This document shows positions 31,956 to 44,049 of a DNA stretch of 64,000 nucleotides, in pieces. The stretch comes from Linepithema humile (lineage: Eukaryota > Arthropoda > Insecta > Hymenoptera > Formicidae), in NCBI RefSeq assembly GCF_040581485.1, contig NC_090135.1, positions 6,069,001 to 6,133,000 on the forward strand. The letters run 5' to 3'. How positions within the stretch are numbered: the stretch's first letter is position 1; each line of letters starts with the position of its first letter. The notes below the pieces were generated by a model. The model made no database searches and was not told the origin of the DNA. It saw nothing but the letters and a program-made list of their open reading frames with translations. The position numbers were made by a program, and so were the translations under genes.

Positions 31956-33325
31956 ATTGTCAGAAAAAAAGCATAGCTTTCACTATAGTCAGGTATATGC
32001 AAATACACGAATTATATATGATCAATAGTTCATCCACACACACGCATACAGCTCTCTCAACTCTTCATCGCGTTTACTTCTGGTTTGTTAACGGAACAAC
32101 AGAATTATTGATTATGTTTAGACGATGAAGTAGTCGGAACTGGTTTATACGCTCTGACATTTTACTGTGTCCGTTTTATGTATATTTTGTGATTTTCTAT
32201 ACACGAACAAGTATTGTAGATAATTCTGCGATTTATTATATATTATTATTTTTATTATTAAAATTATTATTATTATTATTATCATTGAGAAAATACAAGT
32301 ACTAAACCAATATAGCTGTTGTAGACATGTTAATGCGATTCATATTTGCGTCATTTTGTACTCGAAATTCTTTTTCATGTATTTAATATTTCATTTTCGC
32401 AGAAAATGTGTGTTCAAACATAATCGATCGGTTGTTTTTATTCTTCTAATATTTTTTTTCAAAATTTTTGATATATGATTAGCACCAATGTGATTCAGAT
32501 ACTTTTTGGTTTTTAAATAATTTTTATGATTTTATTGCCATATAAAAAGTAACAGACATTTGATGAAATGTAAAATAATATTTAAAAAATAATATTCATG
32601 TTTGGTCAACGTTAATCCATTTAATATTTTAAAAACTATCATTGTACAAAATGTAAAAAAGAAGATTTGATTATTCTACAATTGATTATAAGCTTATTTC
32701 TTTTCAAATACAGGAAATGCCGTAGTGCAATTCTGTCGGCACCTGTGATGTTTATGAAGCCGAAAATAAAGTGCGCATGCGCAAAGCAGCGAATAAATCT
32801 AGTACCGCTATTTGAAGTTTCTTTTCACTTCTCCTTCGCTTTATTTTCTCTCTTTTCAGCTTATTACTAAATTTAACAAAATGAATTAATTTTAATAAAA
32901 ATGATGTAAAAGTAAATGTTCAATAATGTAATATATAAAACAATATAAAAAAATAAAAAGTTGCAAAATTTATAAAATAATACATAATATAATGTAAATA
33001 TATATTAATAAATAATGATGGAATATGTCATATAATTAACAAGAAAAAATGCAAAACACTATTCTACATAAGATCACATTCTGCAAATATTGATGAATTA
33101 AAGAACTTTTTCCGGGGCTTAAACAATTTTAACTTTCAGAAATAAATTCAACGGGTGTTGAAGCACACGAGAATATAAGTTTAAAAAAAGCCGTTCTGTG
33201 GACAAAAATCGCTACTCATTTTCCTTTAAACAAAATTTATTTTCAAATTTGGTTATCTAGAAATATCAATTTTATCTCAATATATATATGTACTTACAGT
33301 AATTGATTGTAATTTTATTTACTGA
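31956..33325. other. AT-rich intergenic DNA
   Basis: No gene is recognised. A short TTA/ATT triplet-like stretch is present at about 32235-32285. The rest is unstructured AT-rich DNA. Confidence 0.5.
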
Positions 33326-33720
33326 TTATAAAAGAGAAGCCAAATTATTATTAACATCGATGGTAAAGACTGATTGTTTCAACTTCTTGGTAAAATCCAT
33401 TGCTCTATAACATACTGGAGAGAGCCTTCCTGTAAGAACCAATATGTAGTTTTCGGGCAAGGAGAGCAATAGTAGCCGGGACAGAGCTGCTAGTATTCCC
33501 CGGAGAGGCTCATAACCGAGACCTGTTGACGTCACGTGTCCGTGTGCGCTCGGCTTTCGGTTTGTAGAAGCGAGCAAACATATGTTTTATCTCCTTTCCA
33601 CCAAACCTAACATCAATCGGTTTTATGAGACGACGTAGCGCGGGTCTTGACAACGAAAATGCTTTTCTGAGTTTCGCTTCACGCGACTAAGTGACCAGCG
33701 GCGTGTTGCTTTCGCTCCAC
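33326..33720. promoter_or_regulatory. GC-richer island with CRE-like site; possible small minus-strand unit
   Basis: A local rise in GC surrounds TGACGTCACGTG at about 33529-33540, a palindromic CRE-like octamer overlapping a CACGTG E-box. On the minus strand below it an 83-codon open frame (33577-33326) ends in TAA, with AATAAA about ten bases later. The peptide matches nothing I recognise. It could be a small gene, a promoter, or chance. Confidence 0.25.
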
Positions 33721-33800
33721 ACGAAATCATAAAGCAATATTCCAAGTATTATTATATATAAAAATAATATTAACTATTGAACTTTAGTGTAAACTATAAA

Positions 33801-33920
33801 GGTACGTTCCACTTGGCGATCGCAACGCTTGTGGAATCATTTTATCTTTGTTTTTCATCGAAAGTTAAAGAAAGATAGATAATGTTCGCGAGCGTTGCGA
33901 TCACCAAGTGGAACTCAGCC
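33801..33920. mobile_element. 120-bp MITE, copy 1
   Basis: A foldback unit whose ends are inverted: GTTCCACTTGGCGATCGCAA on the left and the complement of TTGCGATCACCAAGTGGAAC on the right, around a short A/T-rich core. No coding capacity. It is followed after 16 bases by an apparently identical second copy in the same orientation. Confidence 0.85.
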
Positions 33921-33936
33921 TTAGCATTATACCAAA

Positions 33937-34056
33937 GGTACGTTCCACTTGGCGATCGCAACGCTTGTGGAATCATTTTATCTTTGTTTTTCATCGAAAG
34001 TTAAAGAAAGATAGATAATGTTCGCGAGCGTTGCGATCACCAAGTGGAACTCAGCC
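33937..34056. mobile_element. 120-bp MITE, copy 2
   Basis: No difference from the copy at 33801-33920 was seen on reading. The identity implies a recent tandem duplication or very recent insertions. The copies are separated by a 16-base spacer (33921-33936) that is not part of the unit. Confidence 0.85.
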
Positions 34057-34958
34057 CAAATACATTGTTGGCTGTTTAATGATTGTCAAAATATGTGGGA
34101 AGGTCTGTTATTGCTCATTTGGCTAGCGCGATTAAAGGGAAAACAAAAGACCAGCAAATTAAAAACATGAATTGATCAATCATGTTTAATGCAAGAGATA
34201 TCGTCAGAGATGTGCTCCATAATTTGTTTTCTACCGCTCGATTCGCCTAGTCCGTCGGATTTCTCTTTCTTTAGGATGATCTCGGATTTGTTGATTTCTT
34301 GAACTGCTTTAGGTATCACAGGACTGCTGCGGATTGTTTAAGACTGCCTCGATCTACTTAAAACAGTGTAGGGTTGCCTTATTTATTAAATGCATTCTTA
34401 CAAGTTTAAATAAGCAATATTCCTGATCTGAAAATAGAACCAATATAAACGACGATAATTTCAAGAATGTTATTTATCATCGAATCGGTAGAAGAAATCA
34501 TATTCTGTTACTTGTTAAATTAAGCGTCTCAGAAAAACAACGATTTTTTCTAGGCGAAACTTAGATGTATTTTTATTACTAAGAAATACATGAAAACTAA
34601 AGAAATTGTGTGAGTTCGATATATCGGCGATTGCTAATAATAAAGAATCGCTTACAATATAATATGATAGAAACAATTTTTAATTTATGTATGACAATTA
34701 TGTTTTTAGATTTTCCATATAAACAATTAAACATAAATATTTATATTACTTTGCATCCTACTACTTCCAATATTTAAAATTTTTTGGCATAGAAATATAC
34801 AAAATATATTATTTTATTCTTAACGAAAATTATTTCCTTGCAAGTTACACTGCACTTTCCCAAACACATGTTGTCATCCGAGCTGATTCTTTCTTCAATG
34901 TGGACTATAAGGCATTTAAAGTTGTCAAATAAATGTGCAATAATTTTCTATATTTTTT
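34057..34958. other. Intergenic DNA between MITE pair and M1 gene
   Basis: Nothing recognisable as a gene or element. Confidence 0.5.
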
Positions 34959-34964
34959 TTTATT
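34959..34964 (-). terminator. AATAAA polyadenylation signal of the M1-like gene
   Basis: A minus-strand AATAAA hexamer lies 76 bases past the stop codon at 35042-35040. It is the nearest canonical signal and a plausible transcript end. Confidence 0.55.
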
Positions 34965-35039
34965 GTAAATCAAAGAAGACACATATCTTCTTTAACAAAA
35001 ATTTGCAGTCTAAGAAGGAATATTTAAATTAAATAAATA

Positions 35040-38000
35040 TTATTTAAACCCACGTAGACCGACGATCCCATAATTTCTAACTTGTCTTCCATACTCGTCT
35101 CTTCGTTTTTTACCTTTTTTTTCAACAGCATCAACTAGTCGCTTTTCTTTCAAGTTAGTTTTTACGAATTCAAGTACCTAAGATAAATTATTTCAATAAT
35201 ATCAATAAAGCTAAAATTTTTTTGCACTACAGTTTATGAAAGCATAAATTGTTGTGTTAAAGGTAATCGGTTCAAATATGTCATGTACATAAGAAACCAA
35301 TAAAAATGAGTTCAATATTTAAGTAGTTAAGAAATAAATGTTATTTAAATTAGAAAAATATACCTTATTTATTTGCTTTACAGCATGTTGGTGCGTAATC
35401 ATAACAATAAATATTGCAATTTTGTCACGTTGCCTGCCAAAAAGTAAAGTGATAAATATTATTATTTAAAAAGGCAATAAAAATAAAAAAGACGCGGATG
35501 GATAAAAATTATAAACATAAGAAATATTTATATATAAATAAATATAAAGATATAATTATAAAAAATTATTATTACGTGTTGGAGGTGAACATAAGTGTAT
35601 TATTGTTGAGATTTTGCAATATAAAATCGCAAACCATATCATTGTTTGCATGCTTCGCAACGATAAGAAAAAATATGTGAGCACGTGTATTGTCGTGTTG
35701 TAATAAAAAACTATTAATCGAATTCAACAGCAAATAATTAGAAATGACTCCAGGATCTTCACTGCAAGTTAAATATTCTAAAAATTTTATATCATCTGTC
35801 GCTGCCCATTTGTCCCATACGTTATACCAAATGGTGCTGTTTGCTGACACCAAACCATTACAATACATCCATCCTTTCCATTTCGATTGCGTTACAAAAC
35901 TGCGTTACCAGAAAAAAGTATTTCGTACAAAAATTTAGCTCATTTTATGATAAAATAATTCATCTTGTACAGTATTTGATGTGTAGAATATAAGTATACA
36001 TAATGCAACAGAAATTGTTTATATAAATATTGTGGTTGTACAACATCTTACATGTCACTTTCAGAATATAGATCTCTTGTCATTTGCATATGGGCTACTT
36101 CTCTGCATTCTTTGTTAGCAATAATACATGCCCATTTTACGGCTTCCTCTCTTAAACATTCAGTGAGATCGCTTTCGTATGGTTGTGGCTTGTATTTTAT
36201 TTGATTCAGAACTCCACTCAATATACTTTCCATCTTTTCCTAAAAATTGATAAATAATATAAATTTCAATCTATTGTTCTCTGTAAAAGATATGTATGTA
36301 TATTTATACATGTATAAATTATTTTAACTTTCTTTATATACAACAAAGTGATACAAAACAGCCTGATGTTCTTGAAATATCATATCTTTAAGCGATTTTT
36401 GAAACGGTTTTTCCTCTTGCAAAATTTTGTCCGAAATTTACACGCACTGTGACTGTGAAATGTTTCACGTTACTCTTATGATGCGTTGCACAGTCCGTGC
36501 CTGCTCGCTATACCGGACTCACGTGTGTACAAGTAGCGAACTATTTTCAATTATGTCTCAAAAACTAATCTTTGAACAAAATTTTGCTAAAAAGAAAATT
36601 ATTTTAGAAATCGACCTCAAGAATATGACATTTCAAGGACATCAGATTGTATTGAAGTACTCTGTACAAATAATATTTTGATGCAATCTTTATAGAAGTT
36701 TGCTATTACTTACCATTACGTTGTTAGCACCTTTAATTGAAATCATAACAGCCATTTGTTCAAAAGCTTTAAACATAGGATACCATACCACATAATTCGT
36801 TTCCCGTGACAAAAATGCAGAAATGTTCCAAAACGTAACATAATCAAGTTGTTTATGTATGAAGAAGTGAAAAGCATCATCTATGATTTGGGCCCGATTG
36901 AGAACATGTATGTCGATATAATTCGTAGAATTCATGTGTTGCGCAAGTTTACGCCAATTTTCAGTATCATAATTAACACGATAATATCCTATTATAAAAA
37001 GAAAAATTTTCATCATTAAAGTCTCTTGAAAGAGTTTATTAAAAAATAATTTCTAATATCGTTTTTTGTGTGAAACAATTCCTCAAATTATTAATTTTTT
37101 TATAAAATACTTTGAACAATTTGTTATAAAAAACTGTAAGAGCGAATAGCGTGAGAGTGTACGAATAGTCTGAGAATTTGTGCTTGCGAGTGACACGTAC
37201 GAGTGTGCGACTGCATGTGTTACATGTGAGCATTAGGGTGCATAAGATTAAAAAAGCAAAAAAGATACCAAGATAAAACATAATAAATGTAATGTTTTTA
37301 TATTTACCTGTCTGTTGTATATTGACTACAATCCAATCATGTTCATCATGTATTTCCAATAATTTTTCCGGTTTTTGCGGTGATAGCCAAAAAGATTTAC
37401 TGGGAAAAATTGTTTCAAAATTTATCAGTGATCTTATCGTATATGTCACGAATGCTGGAAGATGTTTTGTATCCTTGTTAATAAAATCAGAAGTGACATA
37501 ATTGAATTCTGTTATGCCAGTAATTAAATTTCGTGTGACGTACAGAACGGGATAATTATTTCTTTTCGCTATCAAATTAGATATAAATTCTTCTATAACA
37601 TATACCTTTAATTGTAAGTTATCTAGATGCATATGTAAAATAATTTGTGTAATGTTCCATAATTCATTTGTTTGATAATATCTGTAAAATAAAAAATTTC
37701 TATAAGAGTACACCATGCAAATTTGCAGCAAAAATTTTTTGTTTGCTGAACACAAAATTATTATTTAGTACCATAAAATATTAATTGATATATTTGCACA
37801 ATTATATTATTATATATTTGTATAATCAGTAATTAATAATATTAGTATGATTGTACATGAAAGATAATATGTATTAGGTCCTTGAATAAGTTCTCGCTGT
37901 TTCTTAAAAGATGGCGTAGCGGCACTCTGTGCATGGAATTTCGTACGGAAACGCATCAGCTAAGTAGTACTATATGTAACCTCAAATTCTAGTAGATACA

Positions 38001-41000
38001 GTTTACCACAGTGTCAACCACGTGTTTAATTACCTATTGCGAAAATGTCTACTTTTGTGCCAAATAAAGTGTTTTTGCGGGGAATTTTATTGCACTGCTT
38101 TATTCAAAAGAAATCTGCAGCTGAAGCACACAGAATTCTTGTTGAAACATATGGTGACAATGCTCTGTCGAATACGACATGCAGAGACTGGTTTAGGCGC
38201 TTTAAAAATAATTACTTTGACCTTGAAGATAAAGAACGTTCTGGAGCACCGACAAAGTTTGAAGACGAAGAATTGGAGGCATTGCTTGATCTAGATCCAT
38301 GTCAGACGCTAGTAGAGCTCGGGAAAACATTGCAAGTAGATGCGTCAACAGTTTCAAAACGTTTAAAAGCGTTAGGAATGATCCAAAAGCAAGGACATTG
38401 GGTGCCGTATGAGTTGAAGCCGAGAGACGTTGAACGACGTTTTCTCATGTGTGAATTGCTGCTTCAACGGCATAAAAGAAAAGGTTTTCTGCACCGTATC
38501 ATCACTGGAGATGAAAAGTGGATACACTACGATAATCCTAAGCGTAGAAAATCGTGGGGTAAGCCCGGCCATGCATCAACATCGTCGGCAAAGCCGAATA
38601 TTCATGGTTCGAAACTTCTGCTCTGCATTTGGTGGGATCAGCAGGGCGTAATTTATTATGAGCTGCTTAAACCTAATGAAACTATCACGGGAGCTCGCTA
38701 TCGACTTCAGATGATGCGTTTGAGTCGAGCTCTAAAAGAAAAGCGGCCACTATACGGGCAGAGACACGACAAAGTCATTTTGTTACATGACAATGCTCGG
38801 CCACATGTGGCAAAACCAGTCAAAACTTACCTGGAAACGCTTCAATGGGAAGTTCTACCTCACCCGCTGTATTCACCGGACATAGCCCCCTCGGATTACC
38901 ACTTGTTTCGGTCGATGGCGCATGGTTTGAGCGAGCAGCGCTTCCATTCTTTCGAAGAAACCGAAAAATGGGTCGATTCATGGATTGCGTCAAAAGATGA
39001 ATCGTTTTTTCGACGGGGGATTCAATTACTGCCAGAAAGATGGGAGAAAGTGGTCTCTAATGATGGACAATACTTTGAGTAAAGTTATTGTAAGCCTTAT
39101 ATTTTAAATTAATGTTTTTTTTTAACAAAAAAACAGCGAGAACTTATTCAAGGTCCTAATAGAATATATCTTTCCGGATTTGGCAAGTCTTTCTTTATCT
39201 AGTCTGATATTTGGATGATAAATTAAACTTGTTTTTAAAATAAATCAATTTTGGTAGATAAAGATCATAATTTATCAAAATATCTTATTTAATTACATTA
39301 ACAGTTATATAATATATTGTATAAGTAATCTTGAACTTATAATTATAACTTATAACTTGTAACTTATAATTATATTAATTATAATTATATTAATAAACTT
39401 TGGCTATAATATAAAGAATAAAAGTTTCTCTATCTATGTATATTTTGAATATTAATTTTCAAAAGATTGTCAAATTTAATTCGATCAAATTTCAAAAGTA
39501 AATTTTGATTTACATAAATAAGAATAGCGTTTTTATTTTGAAAGATAGGTAGAGTAAGAGGGTGGGGCAAAGAGGGAGAGGCATTGAAATTGACATAGCC
39601 TTCTAAAGTGACATATTTCTTAGAATTGAAATCTTGCGTTTTAGTAAAACTGATATATATATAATATAAACGCGATCTGTTAGTTCAATTAGTTAATTTA
39701 TTTAAAATCCATAGTTTGTACATTTCCTGTTTATTCATATACTAAATCACCTTATATCAAACTCTTTGAGCCTGAAATCTTTGTTTTTGAGATTATTTTG
39801 GGAATTATATAATCTAAATAACAATAATTATCTTTTATTACTTAATTATATGTGTTTTTAACAATAATTATCTTTTTTGATAATAACAAGTTATTCTACA
39901 TGCCAGTAGCTTTCTTAAAGTATTTTACTCAACAGTGCGTGATTTATTGATAAATTAATATAGATGGACATACATAAATTCCACTTTAAAAAGGAATTGA
40001 ATTATATCTATCTAGTTTTTTATAAATGCCTTGCTCACAAAATAAAATGGTATTACTATATTATTAATATAATTATAATATAAATTATAATATAAAATAT
40101 AATATAAATTTTTCTTTTAAGTTTTCAACTAATTGTAAAAGATAATTTTGAAAAACAAAATGGTATGTCGGTTTTGATAATTTTCCTTGAAAAATCAATA
40201 TTATGATGTTTACAATTTTGTAGATTTAAGATAACTCGTAAAGTTTTAAGCAGTTTATATTTATCCTTTTCAATTTTAGAAACATCATTCTTCTTCAATG
40301 TTCAATTTATGTAACTATTATCTAGATAAAGATATAAAATGATATTACTTACTGTTTGTTAGTAACATATGTGCGAATACCAGGCCAAAACACATCAGCA
40401 GTTAACAAATGGTATAACATGCGCCATATATTGGATGCTGAAACAGTTAAAATTATAATGTATTTGTTAAGTATTTTGAAATATGTACATATTTTTTAAA
40501 AATTAAGATATATTTCCTTTATAATAAAATTTATATCTCAACACATTGTATTTTAAATTGTGCGTAGTTCAGAGTGAATTTATCTATATTCTTTTATAAA
40601 ATATAAAAATGTACGTATTATTCAACAGTATTATTTAATTATATTTACTTTAATCATTTGTAGGCTTTTAGATATATTTTCCTAACTTACTTTTTATATG
40701 ATCTAGAAGATAGCTAAGTGAATTCATTTCATTTGCATTAGAAGGAGTATCAAAGAGAAAAGAATCCCGTTGTGTTTCCACGATAAATAAATTTATTATG
40801 TCAAAATCCGGAGGAATCTGAAAAATTTTAAATAATAAAATAAATATTTAATCAACATATTACAATTTAAAGCAATACAACACGACTAATCGTTGCAAAT
40901 AAGCTTTTTTTATTATAAAATCTATTGTTTATTAAATAGCTATTAACGAAAGAAATTTAATGAATACAATATAATTTTCTAACATTCACGTATATTAAAC

Positions 41001-42650
41001 AGAATAACTCTTAACAGATTTATTTATTTAAACGTGGTAAATTGATGTATGGGTTTAGTCGTCACTCTATATTTAAAAGCTTTGGACAATATAAAAAGTT
41101 ATTAACAATTAAAATTAGCACTTTAAATAAAGTTCTTTTAATTTTTCCTGCCCAGAAGTTTCGAGGAAAGGTCATATCTTGTCGTCATGTAGCAAATATT
41201 TTTCTTTCACTTGTGTTATAAGAGTAATATAAAGTACGCAGTTTTTGTTATAAATTTATAGCGTCATAAATTGTTGCGTCATGAATTGTTGTATTTGATA
41301 TACAATGATGAAAATCTAATCATATATTTGTATTAAATGTAAGACGAAAAATTATGTCCTTGGTGTCAAAAAGTAACATATATGCATACACACCCATTAT
41401 AGATCATTATCACTTGCTTTACAATGAAGGAATAATTATTACAAACAAATTCGAGGATATAAGAGGGGAAGGGGCTCCGCACTCAACTCTTCTCCAAAAG
41501 ATATTAGAATTGGGTATGAGATAAGGTTTTCTCGGGATGAGGATGTAGAGAAAGAGAAAGGCAGAGCTCTTTTTTTGTTACGCATTCAATTTACCATGTT
41601 TAAATAAATCAATCTGCTAACAATAAGAGTTTCCTTTATTTAATATAGATGGTGTTATCAAATTACGTTCTATTCGGTAAACTTCTTTCGTTAATAATTT
41701 TTTAATGAATAATAAACGACAAAAAATTTTTTTTTGTTACTCAGAACACTTGGTTTTGGTAACGTATGTCAAAGTCAAGGCGATTGGATCTAATCGCGCA
41801 AATTTAAATATTTACTAAATGTAGTATATCAATAATAAGAATTTATAACAACCTGATGGTAGATATAAGTTGCAAGCAATCTAATGAAACCTGGTTTTGA
41901 CCACAGCAACACATCATTATACCAAAGAGATACTATTTGATATGTTATTAAGTATGACACTTTTATTTTATGTCCAACGGGATCCGAGGTTTCGTTATAA
42001 ATAATATCAGCTTCTCTGAAAAATGATTTCAAATATGAAAAGATCATCGACTATGTTTGCTGTAATTAAACAATTTATTAAGTCTTTATATTGTGGATAT
42101 AACAAATTATTACTACGTCACGAATAAATATTTTATGTGTTTTTTGCAAAAAATGTATTTAAGATTTTTTGAAATAAATTTCATAACAAATAGAAATAAA
42201 GTAACTTTTGACAATTTTGAGCAGTTTGGTATTTTTGTTCAACAATGTAATTTATTTTGCCTAAAACGACGTAATAATAATTATTTACTTACACAGTTAC
42301 GTACAGACTTTGTTTCAAAAAGTTAGAAAAGAAAAATTTTGTATATTTTGCGTAAATAACTTCACGGATAAAAAAGAATATTAGAACTTAAAATACAAAA
42401 ATTCTGAAAAGTTTCGACAAAATAATTGATATGATAAAAGATTTTATAGCAGTCGCTTTATTTGTGCAACTTAACACACAGTTATTTTTCATAAACTAAG
42501 CTTCTAAAACTGAAGCTATACTAAAATCTGATTTGACGTAAAGAATGATTATTTCAATTTTTAATTCTAACTAAAGGTAATGATATCTTTTTAATGTGAC
42601 ACAAGTATAGATATCAATTATTTCCTAATTTATATAGCCATAAAAATATG

Positions 42651-42683
<33 letters not shown>

Positions 42684-44049
42684 TTTTCTCTCCCTTTTAG
42701 TTTTAAAATTATATTATTCGATAGTTTTATATTTTTTATTTAATAACCATTTTTTATTAATTTGTTTTGAATATTACCTGTGTATAATCAGTCCCCATGT
42801 CTCAGTGCTATTGTGTTGAGTATCCCAGAATGCAACATAGTCTATTTTTGGAAATTTGTCTATACTAGTTTCACGTTTCACAGAGTATAGGACTTGTTGG
42901 GCGATACATTTCGCTAAATGTAAATAGTATGTCATATTTTTTCTACCCCAAAATGTGACATTTGCCGAAGAAATGTTGGAAGTGAATGTGGTTATCACAA
43001 CCCTTAAATGTTGAATGGACATTAAAGGTGATTTCTCAAAATGTGTCCACATCATGTCACGTTTGTCATCATTTTCTGTTGTTTGTATAGGCATATTTGA
43101 TAAAGCTGTGTAATTTTTATGATGCTTGATAGAAATTTTAAAGGTGGAATGAAATGCCGTTTTGTCCCAGCATGGGAGTAGTTGTCGAGCGGTTATTACA
43201 TCAACATCTGTCGCTATTAACCTATTTAAATATCATAATTTAACAATTTGGTATTTATGAAATTTGAAATATAATTATACTCGAGGATCGACTGAGGACA
43301 GATTAAAAAAATATTGAGTTTAAAAAAATTGAATCATAGTTTATAACACTACAGAATTTTTTGAATGTATGACATTTCTACAACTTAAAATCGACAATTT
43401 TGAAAGTATTAAAATTATTTCAGTACTATTGTAACTATTATATGTAATACGCAATTCTCAGAATGCCATCTGATTAATAAATATACTTAATAAATATATA
43501 TTTTGAAAAAAATATTAGCAAATATTCTTTATACTATAATTTTGTTTCAAATACTTTTTTAACTTACATGTTGTCTAGTTCTTTATTGGAGAATAGAGAT
43601 TGAATAAAGTATTCTTTGTTATTATTTAGGTGACGCATATATGCTATCATTAAAGTGTATCTTCCAGGTGGTAAAAATTTTTGCTCTTTTAGAGTCTTAG
43701 TAAAATCAATCATAAGTTTATTTAATTTATTAGTAATTGAATATCTTGGAACATAAATTTTTTTACTAAGAAAGTTGTCATGCAAAGCAATTTTAAATAT
43801 AGTGAAAGCCGCTGCATGCATAGATATATTTTCTATTTGACGAATAATATCTATAGTTATATAACATTCACCAATAATGTCATTTGTTTTGTAGTTAAAT
43901 CTTATTTTAGCATAATAATGTAATGGTATTATATAATCCGGTAAATGGTTACTAACTGTAATGTCATTTTCGATATTGATAGCAGTGCAAAGTGCTATTG
44001 TAGCGATTAACATTATTTCGCCATTTGTTAAAAGCTTTTGGAATATCAT
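35040..44049 (-). CDS. Aminopeptidase N-like M1 family protein, catalytic residues lost
   Basis: Exons (minus) are 44049-43568, 43221-42778, 42015-41853, 40817-40691, 40437-40353, 37681-37308, 36988-36714, 36239-36052, 35899-35576, 35433-35364 and 35177-35040. All junctions are GT-AG and the phases agree, giving 889 residues plus stop, the usual size for insect APN. Residues 12-24 are hydrophobic (MLIATIALCTAI), like a signal peptide. The M1 N-terminal fold is recognisable (LPDYIIPLHYYAKIRF; CWDKTAFHSTF). The GAMEN exopeptidase motif is NSTET (298-302, only the Glu kept). The HEXXH-X18-E zinc site has become TYQIV (333-337), with P350 where the second zinc Glu should be and a local shortening. 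The ERAP1-like C-terminal domain starts with a conserved GYYRVNYD (559-566). No hydrophobic GPI-type tail is seen. Known M1 enzymes trim N-terminal residues from peptides. This one cannot bind zinc in the usual way and is probably a secreted binding protein or decoy. The fifth intron holds a mariner. Confidence 0.88.
37874..39159 (+). mobile_element. Full-length mariner (mauritiana/Mos1-like), TA target duplication
   Basis: TA dinucleotides at 37872-37873 and 39160-39161 flank a 1286-base element. Its ends are inverted repeats of about 30 bases: TTAGGTCCTTGAATAAGTTC on the left, and the complement of the right end differs by one base over that span. Length equals that of Mos1. It sits inside intron 5 of the M1-like gene, transcribed opposite to it. 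It carries one uninterrupted transposase frame. Confidence 0.95.
38045..39082 (+). CDS. Mariner transposase, intact DD34D
   Basis: A single 345-residue frame, the same length as Mos1 transposase, beginning MSTFVPNK. It has N-terminal helix-turn-helix DNA-binding domains (to about residue 115), a WVPYEL linker (119-124; WVPHEL is the family form) and a catalytic triad at D156 (TGDEKW), D249 (HDNARPH) and D284 (SPDIAPSDYHLF). The spacing between the last two Asp is 34 residues, as mariner requires. There are no stops or frameshifts. The enzyme cuts and pastes the element into TA sites. Sequence and ends look competent for activity, which cannot be proven from sequence alone. Confidence 0.95.
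   Translation: MSTFVPNKVFLRGILLHCFIQKKSAAEAHRILVETYGDNALSNTTCRDWFRRFKNNYFDLEDKERSGAPTKFEDEELEALLDLDPCQTLVELGKTLQVDASTVSKRLKALGMIQKQGHWVPYELKPRDVERRFLMCELLLQRHKRKGFLHRIITGDEKWIHYDNPKRRKSWGKPGHASTSSAKPNIHGSKLLLCIWWDQQGVIYYELLKPNETITGARYRLQMMRLSRALKEKRPLYGQRHDKVILLHDNARPHVAKPVKTYLETLQWEVLPHPLYSPDIAPSDYHLFRSMAHGLSEQRFHSFEETEKWVDSWIASKDESFFRRGIQLLPERWEKVVSNDGQYFE
42650..42693. repeat. Short imperfect (TC)n tract
   Basis: TC dinucleotides with a few TTT interruptions, in intron 2 of the M1-like gene. Confidence 0.8.

Noticed and set aside
35040..44049. M1-like gene as a pseudogene because of its ruined active site
   Set aside because: All ten splice junctions are GT-AG and the phases sum to exactly 890 codons with no internal stop. 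A first reading suggested a frame clash between 36052 and 35899, but re-reading the bases showed the join is in frame.
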